A DNA stretch of 64,000 nt from Oscillospiraceae bacterium (GTDB lineage: Bacteria; Bacillota; Clostridia; Oscillospirales; WRJC01): positions 84,850 to 148,849 of the forward strand of contig WRHM01000008.1 in the NCBI GenBank assembly GCA_009783265.1. The letters are read 5' to 3'. This document shows positions 10,477 through 18,956 of the stretch, in pieces. Within the stretch, counting starts at the first letter, position 1; the number at the start of each line of letters is the position of its first letter. Position numbers and translations under genes: made by a program. The notes beneath the pieces were generated by a model, which saw only the letters and a list, made by a program, of their open reading frames with translations, did not search any database and had not been told where the DNA came from.

Positions 10477-12051
10477 TCAAACCTGATTAAACTGGCTGAA
10501 CGTCCAATACACGATAATACCGCGGGTTTCGGTGATTTCAATGCGTTCGATTAAACTGCATATCAATTCCCTATTCACGTCGATTTCATTAATAAACCGT
10601 TCCGCAAGTTCTTTGGCTTTGGCGGGATTGTCGATTTTATTTTCCGCTTTCTTTTTCAACGAGTTCAGTTTATCGTTATAATTGTGGCGTTCTTCTTTTA
10701 TTTTGCTGTAAATTCTCTCAAAATCTTCGGGCGAAAGTATATCGTTTAATTTATCTGTATAAACTTGGTCTAATTTACCTGTCAGGAACTCGATTTTTGA
10801 TTCGAGTTCTTTTATTTCGTTTTCGCCTTTGGAATTTGATTCGCATTTTGCTATTTCAACCTCTGCGATATTTTGCATATCCGAAAGATTTAAGTATTTT
10901 TCACAAACTTCTTTAATCTGATTTAAAACGGCGTTTGTAACGTCCTCGACTTTCGCGTAATGTATAGTGCATTTTTTTTCGTTTGTAAACCGCTGATAAG
11001 TCCTGCACACAAAGTATAAAACTTCTCTGCATTTCGCTAACTTACGGTTTATCACAGACAACACATAGCCACATTCGTGGCAATATACAAGCCCTTTTAA
11101 CAGATAATTATGCGTTCTTTCACGGGTTTTCTTGCGTTTAGATATTAAAACCTGCACAGTATCAAACGTGTCTTTTTCGATTATGGCTTCGTGCGTATTC
11201 TCAACAATAGCCCACTCAGACGGCGGAAGTTTCAAAACTTTTTTTGATTTATAGTTGATTTTCTTAACGCGTCCCTGCACCATGTTGCCGATATAAACCT
11301 CGTTTTGAAGCATAAACGCCACTCGTTCAGAACTCCATAAGCCTTTATATCTTCCGTTGCTTGTAATTTCGATTCCGGCGTAATCCGACGGTGTTATTAT
11401 TTTTTCGCGGTTTAGAATGACTGCAATTTCCCGGCAGGACTTACCCGAAGCGGCAAGAGTAAATATTCTGCGAACGATATTCGCCGCTTCTTCGTCAATA
11501 ATAATCTTATTTTTTTCGTTCGGTGATTTTTTATAACCGTAAGCCGCCTTCCCTCCGATAAATTGTCCTTTTTTTTGTTTGTCCTCTTTAACGCTCCTGA
11601 TTTTCTGCGATATATCTTTTGCGTACATATCGTTCATGATTGCTTTAAACGGCGTAATGTCGTTGTTATGATTATTCGTGCCGGTGTCGATTCCGTCTAA
11701 AAGCGAAATATATCTCACCCGGTTTTCAGGGAAAAACTTTTCTAAATAATATCCCGTTTGGATATAATCCCTGCCAAGCCTTGATAAATCTTTCGTGACG
11801 ACCATGTTTACTTTTTTATTTAATATCGCTTCAATCATTTTGTTAAAATCCGGACGGTCAAAACTTGTCCCCGAAACGCCGTCGTCAATAAATTCGCTGA
11901 CTATGTTAAGTCTGTGCTGTTCCGCAAAGCCGTTTAAAAGACTGCGTTGATTTGTTATACTTTCAGATTCGCCTGTATTTCCGTCCTCCTTTGATAAACG
12001 GATATAAAACGCGGCTTTATAATCCATTGGATTGCTTATTTCTGCATACAT
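10477..12051 (-). CDS. Large serine recombinase (SpoIVCA/resolvase family), predicted sigK element excisionase
   Basis: Catalytic domain AAFYIRLSKEDG...VSGTSFDRPDFNKMIE..VVTKDLSRLGRDY; recombinase domain; Zn-ribbon YCHECGYVL; coiled-coil C-terminus. Confidence 0.95.
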   Translation of the reverse strand: MYAEISNPMDYKAAFYIRLSKEDGNTGESESITNQRSLLNGFAEQHRLNIVSEFIDDGVSGTSFDRPDFNKMIEAILNKKVNMVVTKDLSRLGRDYIQTGYYLEKFFPENRVRYISLLDGIDTGTNNHNNDITPFKAIMNDMYAKDISQKIRSVKEDKQKKGQFIGGKAAYGYKKSPNEKNKIIIDEEAANIVRRIFTLAASGKSCREIAVILNREKIITPSDYAGIEITSNGRYKGLWSSERVAFMLQNEVYIGNMVQGRVKKINYKSKKVLKLPPSEWAIVENTHEAIIEKDTFDTVQVLISKRKKTRERTHNYLLKGLVYCHECGYVLSVINRKLAKCREVLYFVCRTYQRFTNEKKCTIHYAKVEDVTNAVLNQIKEVCEKYLNLSDMQNIAEVEIAKCESNSKGENEIKELESKIEFLTGKLDQVYTDKLNDILSPEDFERIYSKIKEERHNYNDKLNSLKKKAENKIDNPAKAKELAERFINEIDVNRELICSLIERIEITETRGIIVYWTFSQFNQV

Positions 12052-12068
12052 ATTGTACCTCCAAAAAT

Positions 12069-12084
12069 AAGCGACCGTTCATTA
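12069..12084 (+). repeat. 16-bp perfect inverted repeat, copy 1 (aagcgaccgttcatta)
   Basis: Exact reverse complement of 14339-14354; lies in the predicted recombinase 5' leader. Confidence 0.9.
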
Positions 12085-12089
12085 CAGTC

Positions 12090-12118
12090 AGTATAACATA
12101 CCGATTTTAAAATTGCAA
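12090..12118 (-). promoter_or_regulatory. Sigma-A-like promoter for the recombinase gene
   Basis: Minus strand TTGCAA - 17 bp - TATACT, followed by gaacggtcgcttatttttGGAGGtacaatATG. Confidence 0.55.
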
Positions 12119-12259
12119 GCATTTTTCTACCTCTTTGCGTATAAATATTATATATGATTTTATTAATATATCTTGAATTTTTATGTTTTCCGCAGTTTTT
12201 TTATAAATGTTTTGCACGGTTATACCGTCTGTTTTAGGATTGGGTTTTGTTTTTTCCAT
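12107..12259 (-). CDS. Small ORF (50 aa) upstream of recombinase: MEKTKPNPKTDGITVQNIYKKTAENIKIQDILIKSYIIFIRKEVEKCLQF
   Basis: ATG at 12259 preceded by GAGGTG Shine-Dalgarno; below the ORF-track cutoff; overlaps the recombinase promoter. Confidence 0.55.
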   Translation of the reverse strand: MEKTKPNPKTDGITVQNIYKKTAENIKIQDILIKSYIIFIRKEVEKCLQF

Positions 12260-12439
12260 CAAAATCACCTCATTAAATAGTTATTAAAAATAAGATTTAC
12301 ATATACCGATTAAATAAATAATTAAGTGACTTTTTTTGCGATAAGTCGATATTGGCGACGGAAAAGTAATCCATAATGTAGCGGAGTATTTAGAGGGTTT
12401 GTCTACGGAAAATGAGTAATTTATAATCTTCCGAACGAC

Positions 12440-12467
12440 ACAAAAAGCTCTCGTAGAGCGAGAGCAA
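12440..12467 (-). terminator. Intrinsic terminator after the cargo genes
   Basis: Minus strand gctctcgctctacgagagctttttg hairpin plus T-run. Confidence 0.65.
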
Positions 12468-12547
12468 ATTTTACGATATTCATAATATTTCCGTCAGAAA
12501 AATTATATCCAATATGGATTTTCATAATATGTTGTGGCAGTTTTTAT

Positions 12548-12793
12548 TTATCTTCGCCCGATTTGATTTATTAGTATTGATAAGATTTTTTCTAAACATT
12601 TATCAAGATTACTTTTGACTTCTTTTTCCCAAAAGTGGACAGTTATCCAGCCTATCTCTTTCAATTTCAAATTATTTCGATTATCCCTCGCGATGTTTTC
12701 TTCAATTTTTTCTATCCAATATTCTCGGTTCGATTTTGTTTTCATTTCATCGCTATATTTCGATTTTGAATTGCAATAACCGACATATATCAT
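12548..12793 (-). pseudogene. C-terminal remnant of a very-short-patch-repair (Vsr)-type endonuclease
   Basis: KSNREYWIEKIEENIARDNRNNLKLKEIGWITVHFWEKEV matches the C-terminal half of Vsr/DUF559-type nucleases; N-terminal half absent. Confidence 0.6.
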
Positions 12794-12835
12794 AAAATTG
12801 TGTATATTTATTGGCTATTACAGGAATCAAACGCG

Positions 12836-14233
12836 TTAAATTTCTAAAATCATATCCTCAAACCGTACAAGCCGGACATTCGTTTGCTTGCCAGCTTCAG
12901 CAACGAGCCTATCCGTAAAACCTGTTTTGGAAAACATCCAATACAATTTATTTTTATAACTAAATAATTCGGATTTTTTTTTCAACGCAGTCAACACATC
13001 CATATCCGTCGGTGCATTTGTCCACTTACATTCGCAGAAAAGGGCGTTATCCTTACGGTAAGTCAGAATATCGATTTCCTCCTGACGTTTTTCGCGCGGA
13101 TTATTACCCCACCATCTGCCGATTTTCCCGGGTAAAAACGGCAGATTATTTTTTTTCGCTTCTTCTACCATATATTGCTTGCATATTTCTTCAAAAACAA
13201 ATCCCATATAAGCAGGGAGTTCTTCTTTGACTTCATAATTGAATATAGCCTCGCCTAAATCTGATACAATGCCGCTCATATTAGTAAAGACAAAACGATA
13301 CCAAAATCTGAACATCATATCATCCAAAAGATAAATGCTTTTTTTAGACGATGTTTCGGTGACGGGCAGTTCTTTTTTCACGATACCAAGCGAAATCAAC
13401 GATTTAAGATATTTAGCGCATTTGTTGCTCTCTGTTCCGCACTTTGTGGCAATCTCATTCAGTCTTGAAGCCCCGCTTGCAATAGCTTCTATGATACTAT
13501 TATAAGTAGCTGGCTCACGCAGTTCCTGTTTCAATAAATTTGAAGGTTCTTCAAACAAAAGCCCGGAAGGCGTTAAAAATAAATCTATTATGTTTTCCGG
13601 TACCGATTTATTTGTGTTAATTTTATTTAAATACTCTGGTATGCCGCCGGTCATTCCATACAGTATCGCTTTATCAACGGAATCAAAACCGTTGTAAAAT
13701 GGCAGCGATTCAAAAAAATTGAACGGTAGTATTTTAAACTGCGCCGTCCGTCTGCCGTAAAGCGGGCTTTTATAGCCGAGAACCTGATACTCCATAAAGC
13801 TCATGCTTGATCCGCAAAGAATTAAAAACAATTTGCTATCCTTAAATTGGTTATCTATATGTGCTTGCAAAATAGAAGAAATCGGACGGTATCCTCCCGC
13901 AAGGAACGGGTACTCATCAATAACCAGTATGATTCTGTTGTCCTTAGATATTTGATAGATATAATCAAAAGTACTTTCCCAATCAGAGAAAAAGGCCTTT
14001 TTAGCTAGTTCTTTCGCGGTAACGGCATAAATATCGTTGCTGAACCCGTTAAGATTTGCTCCTCCGTCTGCCTCGCGGGCGAGAAAATAGATTGCTTTTT
14101 TATCCTTTATAAATTCTTTGATGAGCGTAGTTTTCCCGACGCGCCGTCTCCCGTAAATAATAGCGCACTCAAATTTATTGCTCGCGTACATTTCATTCAA
14201 TTTTTTCAACTCTGTATTTCTACCAATAAACAT
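12836..14233 (-). CDS. AAA-family ATP-binding protein with central wHTH and DUF234-type nuclease-like C-terminus
   Basis: Walker A YGRRRVGKTTL, Walker B ILVIDEYPF, HTH LNEIATKCGTESNKCAKYLKSLISLGIV, C-terminal EIDILTYRKDNALFCECKW. Confidence 0.85.
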   Translation of the reverse strand: MFIGRNTELKKLNEMYASNKFECAIIYGRRRVGKTTLIKEFIKDKKAIYFLAREADGGANLNGFSNDIYAVTAKELAKKAFFSDWESTFDYIYQISKDNRIILVIDEYPFLAGGYRPISSILQAHIDNQFKDSKLFLILCGSSMSFMEYQVLGYKSPLYGRRTAQFKILPFNFFESLPFYNGFDSVDKAILYGMTGGIPEYLNKINTNKSVPENIIDLFLTPSGLLFEEPSNLLKQELREPATYNSIIEAIASGASRLNEIATKCGTESNKCAKYLKSLISLGIVKKELPVTETSSKKSIYLLDDMMFRFWYRFVFTNMSGIVSDLGEAIFNYEVKEELPAYMGFVFEEICKQYMVEEAKKNNLPFLPGKIGRWWGNNPREKRQEEIDILTYRKDNALFCECKWTNAPTDMDVLTALKKKSELFSYKNKLYWMFSKTGFTDRLVAEAGKQTNVRLVRFEDMILEI

Positions 14234-14259
14234 AAAAATAATTACCCCTCAAAAATAAT

Positions 14260-14318
14260 AAACTTATAAGTTTGCAACTCGTAAGTTTGATTATACATTA
14301 TTAAATTAAAAAAGTCAA
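14260..14318 (-). promoter_or_regulatory. Sigma-A-like promoter of the ATPase gene with a tandem palindromic operator
   Basis: Minus strand TTGACT - 17 bp - TATAAT (14290-14318); imperfect palindromes AACTTATAAGTT (14261-14272) and AACTCGTAAGTT (14276-14287) just downstream of -10. Confidence 0.65.
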
Positions 14319-14338
14319 GCAAAAAAAAGAAAAAAGCA

Positions 14339-14354
14339 TAATGAACGGTCGCTT
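14339..14354 (-). repeat. 16-bp perfect inverted repeat, copy 2 (taatgaacggtcgctt on +)
   Basis: Exact reverse complement of 12069-12084; ~70 bp inside the sigK 5' junction. Confidence 0.9.
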
Positions 14355-14418
14355 TTTTACTTTTTAATTAAAATTTATTGACTTTTCGCCCATTCCTGCG
14401 TTGTCCATAACCGATGTC

Positions 14419-15054
14419 CTACACATACGACCTTGATATTCCTAAAACGACCGATACTTCTTTTTGGGTTTTAGGCTTTATATTATCTATACCATACCGC
14501 ATTTTTATTATTTCTTTTTCTCTCTTGGTGAGTTTAGTTTCGATTATTTTTTGCGCGTAATCGCTTTTTATTTTTGTGTCAAGATCGTCTGCTATCGTGT
14601 CCTCGCAGCTTATAAGCTCGATATAAGTCAATGGATTTCCGTCTTTATCCACGTCTATAGAGTCATATATCGACGTTTCACACTGTATTTTTTTTATTGA
14701 CCGGAAATACATAAGTATTTCGTTTTTCACGCATGTGCAGGCATAAGTGGCAAATCTTGCGCCGTTTTCGGTATTATATGTATCAATCGCTTTTATTAGC
14801 CCGATTGTGCCTATAGATATTAAATCGTCCTGATCTTTATAAGTTGTATAATATTTTTTTACGATATGAGCGACAAGCCTTAAATTTCTTTCTATAAGAA
14901 TATTCCGGGATTCCAGATCGCCTTCTTTGTATTTCAAAAAATGTTCTTTTTCTTTTGCTGAACTAAGCGGCGAGGGAAACTCTCCATTTGATGAAACTTT
15001 CAGGAATAAATATGTACAGTTCATTATTATAGTGGCTATTGTTTCCAATAACAT
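14419..15054 (-). CDS. sigK: RNA polymerase sporulation sigma factor sigma-K, 5' part (pro-sequence through HTH of region 4.2), interrupted after SRSYV
   Basis: PLSSAKEKEHFLKYKEGD..RNILIERNLRLVAHIVKKYY..DLISIGTIGLIKAIDTYN..TLTKREKEIIKMRYGID..TQKEVSVVLGISRSYV then TAG at the element junction. Confidence 0.95.
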   Translation of the reverse strand: MLLETIATIIMNCTYLFLKVSSNGEFPSPLSSAKEKEHFLKYKEGDLESRNILIERNLRLVAHIVKKYYTTYKDQDDLISIGTIGLIKAIDTYNTENGARFATYACTCVKNEILMYFRSIKKIQCETSIYDSIDVDKDGNPLTYIELISCEDTIADDLDTKIKSDYAQKIIETKLTKREKEIIKMRYGIDNIKPKTQKEVSVVLGISRSYV

Positions 15055-15117
15055 GAAAAATTCCCCCGTATTTATAAAATATTTTTGTCATTTGATCTAT
15101 TTACGGCATATTATAAT

Positions 15118-15150
15118 TTTATAGCATATTATTATATTATATGCTATAAA
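15118..15150. repeat. 12-bp perfect dyad upstream of sigK
   Basis: TTTATAGCATAT - 9 bp - ATATGCTATAAA, ~65 bp upstream of the sigK ATG. Confidence 0.7.
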
Positions 15151-15183
15151 TTCAAAATAGTTATTTAGAATTTACGCGCTAAT

Positions 15184-15219
15184 AAAAAAGCCCCTTTTAA
15201 AATAAAAGTGGCTTTTTAT
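15184..15219. terminator. Intrinsic terminator downstream of hybrid histidine kinase
   Basis: aaaaagccccttttaaaataaaagtggcttttt hairpin. Confidence 0.65.
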
Positions 15220-15289
15220 TAATATTTTACGTAAATAAATATATCAGGGCTTATAGAATTTCATAACTAATCAAACTGGTAATAATAAT

Positions 15290-18200
15290 CTATGCATTTG
15301 TTAAATATTGCTTTATCTGCTGGATAACTTCATCAATATCTATCGGTTTGCCAACATGCCCGTTCATACCGGATTCGAAACACTTTTCGATGTCCTCACG
15401 GAATACATTGGCAGTCATCGCAATAATCGGTATTGTCTTAGATTCCGGAATATCGAGTGCCCTGATGCGGCGCGTCGATTCGTAACCGTCCATTTCGGGC
15501 ATTTGAACGTCCATGAATATCATTTCATATCTCTGAGGCTCTTCGCTGAACATACGGACGGCTTCCGCGCCGTTTAACGCGCACTCTATCTCCAGACCCG
15601 TCGGCTCAAGCAGCGCAAAAACTATATCCCGGTTGATTTCGATGTCCTCTGCCAGCAAAATACGGCGATTTTTAAATATACCGGTATTGTCCGTCAGCTT
15701 CTCTTCCTCTACTTTTGAATTAAATCCGAGGCATTCATTTATAATATTTACAAGCATCGACGGAAAGAGGGGCTTTGATACGAATTTATCAATTCCGGCT
15801 TTTTTCGCTTCGTCTTCCACTACGCTCCATTCAGCCGCAGATATCATGATCACTACAGATTTTCCCGGCTCAATCACTTTGTCTTTCAGTTTTTTTGCCA
15901 GTTCGATTCCGTCTATGTCCGGCAGATTCCGGTTGACGAAATATATATTATACGCGCCTTTCTTTTCCACTATATCAAGCGCTTCTTCGCCGTTTATGAC
16001 TACATCGCAGTTTATCTTCAATTCCTGCGTCAAATCTTTGAAGAATACCAGCACGTCAGGTTCGTCGTCCACAGCCAGTATGCGTAAATTTTCTATGTTC
16101 ACGTCAGAAGTCAACAACCCCTGTATTTTAGTTTCACCACGTTTCATCCGAACCGTAAATACAAACGCAGAGCCTTTATTAATCTCTGATTCCACCCATA
16201 TTTCTCCCCCCATCATTTCCACGATGTTTCTTGAAATTGAGAGTCCAAGGCCCGTACCGCCGAATTTACGCGTGGTATCGCTTTCAGCCTGCTGAAATGA
16301 CTGGAATAGCCGGGCCTGCTGCTCCGGGCTTATACCTATACCTGTATCAGTCACTTTAAACTGTATTGTATATATGCCGTTTTCTTCACCCAAAATCTCA
16401 GTGTCAAGGCTGATAGTTCCATGTTCGGGCGTGAACTTTACTGCGTTGGACAGCAAGTTTGTGATTACCTGCGCCAGCCGTTGGTCGTCGCCAATCAGGT
16501 TTTTGGGGATATGCTTGCCGATATGCACTTCAAATTTCTGTTTTTTCTCATCAATCCGGAAGTTTACTACGCCAACGACACGGCGCAGCATATTTTCGAA
16601 AACAAATTCAGTCGGCGATAGCTCAAATTTACCCGATTCGATTTTTGACATATCCAAAATATCGTTGATGACGCCGAGCAGGTGTTTCGACGCGTCTTCT
16701 ATTTTTGTGAAGCAATACTTCATTCGATCAGGGTCAGCCGCGGATATGCCTATTGAAGTCATGCCGACGATTGCGTTGAGCGGAGTGCGTATCTCGTGGC
16801 TCATATTGGCTAAAAACGCGGATTTGGCTTCGCTTGCGGCTTTTGCCTCAGCTTGTTTTTTCGCAAGCTGCTCTAACTCTGTAATATCCTGTATAACTTC
16901 GATAAAGCCTGTTATCTTGCCGCGTACATCCCTGAGAATTTCCGTATCGACCTGATAAGACACAGCCCCGTTCAAAAAGAATGACTGTTTTCTCCCGCGT
17001 TTCGCGCATTCAACAGCGCAATTCTCTGTATCGCAGATATTGAGTCCCCAATTTTTGCAATGCAATCCGATAATTTCTTCACGTTTTTTGCCGAGTATTT
17101 TTTCCATCGCGGCATTTATAAACGTCCATTTCATTTCATTGTCCTGAACCGAAACCAAAAACGGTATAGAATCAAGAATAGAGCCGTACCAGTGAGCCAT
17201 TGACTCAAATTTTTCGGATTCGGTGTAAATTTCATTGAGCATTGCCTGACGTTCCCTCAAAATAGCGTCAAGTTTTGCAGTGAGTCTATTAAACCATCTG
17301 GCCAGTTCACCGATTTCGTCTTTCTGCCCGCTGGGAATTTGCTCGCTGAGGTCAGCCCGGTCTTCGGCGATGTCCTGAATTTTGGTCTTGATATTGTTCA
17401 GAGGTTGAATAACCGCCGCGCGCAGGCGCCATAAAAGAGCAAAGACAGGAATTACCGCCATGCCCGTCAGCATGAATGCCATCGTCATTGAAGCTGTTTT
17501 TACAATATCTGATACAGTAGTAGTATCCATTGCGAAAACGATAACCCCGACTTGATTTCCCCGATAATCGTCAAGAGGGAATGTCGCGAGAGTCATTGAG
17601 CCAAATCTTTTATATGAAACGTCTTTTTTTCCGTCGTGCAGCAACTGAGGGGTGATCAAATCTTCAATACTATTGTCAGTCGATTCGATGACACGCACAA
17701 AATCCCCTATCGGCGGATATTTTTCCGAATCCTGCAGCTCTACCGAAAATTCAAGCAGTTCTATATTTGCGTACAGCGCAATAGAAAGCTTACCTTCTTC
17801 GACTGCGGCCTCCAGAATCGGATTGAAGCTCTGGAGCGATTCAAGCGATCCGAGCTGTCTGCCGTCAGGCGCAAAAATTGGGATTACCCCTCTGATGGCA
17901 AAACCGCCGCTGCCGGGTTCTAATCCCATTGTCACCTCGCCGGTTTCGTTCGTATCGAGGACTGTGGGCCTGTATGCCCTGAGGTCGTCTGAAATATCTA
18001 CCCATTCGCCGTTGACTCTGGTATTATACTCGCGCCATATACGCACAAGACTGAGCCCGCTGGGCAAATGAAAATGGAGTTCAAGATCTTTTCCCACTAA
18101 TGCTCTATAATTATCCAGCATTTCAGCGAGTTCTTTGCGCAGCATATCACGCGCCGCCTGAGATTCAGGAGAATTTTCATCGTATATTTCGCCGCTGTGA

Positions 18201-18439
18201 GCGATTTCATAAGCCTCAATTACCGCAGGCAGGGGCGCAAATACAGAGGCTTCGCTCACGGATTTTTTCGCGCTTGCATCAATCTCTTTGAGAATAAGCT
18301 GAAAACGATTCTCTATGATGTCTTTTACGTATTGTTCGCGCATTCTGTCAAACGAAAAGTTGATGACTATAAAACTGATCAAGCCAAAGCATACGACAAT
18401 ACATATTTGAGGGATAGCCAGTTTCCATATAAGTTTCAT
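15290..18439 (-). CDS. Hybrid sensor histidine kinase with extracytoplasmic sensor, HAMP, PAS, HisKA, HATPase and two receiver domains
   Basis: H-box NMSHEIRTPLNAIVGM, G-box GTGLGLSISR, RECs ILAVDDEPDV... and LLAEDIEINR...MDVQMPEMDGYE. Confidence 0.92.
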   Translation of the reverse strand: MKLIWKLAIPQICIVVCFGLISFIVINFSFDRMREQYVKDIIENRFQLILKEIDASAKKSVSEASVFAPLPAVIEAYEIAHSGEIYDENSPESQAARDMLRKELAEMLDNYRALVGKDLELHFHLPSGLSLVRIWREYNTRVNGEWVDISDDLRAYRPTVLDTNETGEVTMGLEPGSGGFAIRGVIPIFAPDGRQLGSLESLQSFNPILEAAVEEGKLSIALYANIELLEFSVELQDSEKYPPIGDFVRVIESTDNSIEDLITPQLLHDGKKDVSYKRFGSMTLATFPLDDYRGNQVGVIVFAMDTTTVSDIVKTASMTMAFMLTGMAVIPVFALLWRLRAAVIQPLNNIKTKIQDIAEDRADLSEQIPSGQKDEIGELARWFNRLTAKLDAILRERQAMLNEIYTESEKFESMAHWYGSILDSIPFLVSVQDNEMKWTFINAAMEKILGKKREEIIGLHCKNWGLNICDTENCAVECAKRGRKQSFFLNGAVSYQVDTEILRDVRGKITGFIEVIQDITELEQLAKKQAEAKAASEAKSAFLANMSHEIRTPLNAIVGMTSIGISAADPDRMKYCFTKIEDASKHLLGVINDILDMSKIESGKFELSPTEFVFENMLRRVVGVVNFRIDEKKQKFEVHIGKHIPKNLIGDDQRLAQVITNLLSNAVKFTPEHGTISLDTEILGEENGIYTIQFKVTDTGIGISPEQQARLFQSFQQAESDTTRKFGGTGLGLSISRNIVEMMGGEIWVESEINKGSAFVFTVRMKRGETKIQGLLTSDVNIENLRILAVDDEPDVLVFFKDLTQELKINCDVVINGEEALDIVEKKGAYNIYFVNRNLPDIDGIELAKKLKDKVIEPGKSVVIMISAAEWSVVEDEAKKAGIDKFVSKPLFPSMLVNIINECLGFNSKVEEEKLTDNTGIFKNRRILLAEDIEINRDIVFALLEPTGLEIECALNGAEAVRMFSEEPQRYEMIFMDVQMPEMDGYESTRRIRALDIPESKTIPIIAMTANVFREDIEKCFESGMNGHVGKPIDIDEVIQQIKQYLTNA

Positions 18440-18956
18440 ATTTTTATGTAAAACTCCTCTTTAATTTTGTGACTTGCCACCCCGGAGGTATTGGCAAAAC
18501 GACGTTTTAATTTGGTGCTGATTAAAACATCGTTAAAAATTTGATGTGTATAATATTTATTATAATTATTCGCGCATAAAATTTATTTTATCATGCAATA
18601 CTCTCAAGTCAGTCACAAAACAGCGTATTTCTTCAAAATAAACTAAATTAATTATACAGACAGAATTTAATTCTGTCAAGTGAAAGAATATGGAATTATT
18701 AATATAATTTAAAGCAAATATCTTCTGAAATCATTTGGACAAATAATTCAACATATTATATCATACAAGTAAAAAACATTCAAGTTCGCCAAGATTTTTA
18801 AATGTAAATTTTCCTTAAACGACCTTACAAAAAACGGCAGTAATCAAGCATAAATCATGTAAACATTTGTGAATTTTTAATTTTATATCTTGAAATAATA
18901 TTGCATAAAAGTTATAATATACTAAATGTGAAAATTAACATGAAGAGGATAACAAA

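Larger units (their letters stand above)
10450..14426 (-). mobile_element. sigK-intervening ('skin'-like) element, ~3.97 kb, bounded by a shared ATGT core
   Basis: Minus-strand junctions: ...aggtcgtATGTgtagg (14423-14426) and ...ttccaATGTatcgag (10450-10453). Recombination gives tcg tat gta tcg aga (SYVSR), restoring sigK. Encodes a large serine recombinase. Confidence 0.92.

Noticed and set aside
12085-14338. Complete transposon bounded by the 16-bp inverted repeat
   Set aside because: No transposase between the repeats and no target-site duplication visible, so it is reported only as an inverted repeat with alternative explanations.
14419-15054. Sigma factor as a simple truncated pseudogene
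   Set aside because: The missing 3' end is present and in frame across a recombinase-bearing element with matching ATGT junctions, so an excisable interruption explains it better.
15633-16955. Plus-strand ORFs of 193-220 aa opposite the hybrid kinase
   Set aside because: Ser/Ile/Phe-rich antisense shadows of HATPase/REC coding sequence.
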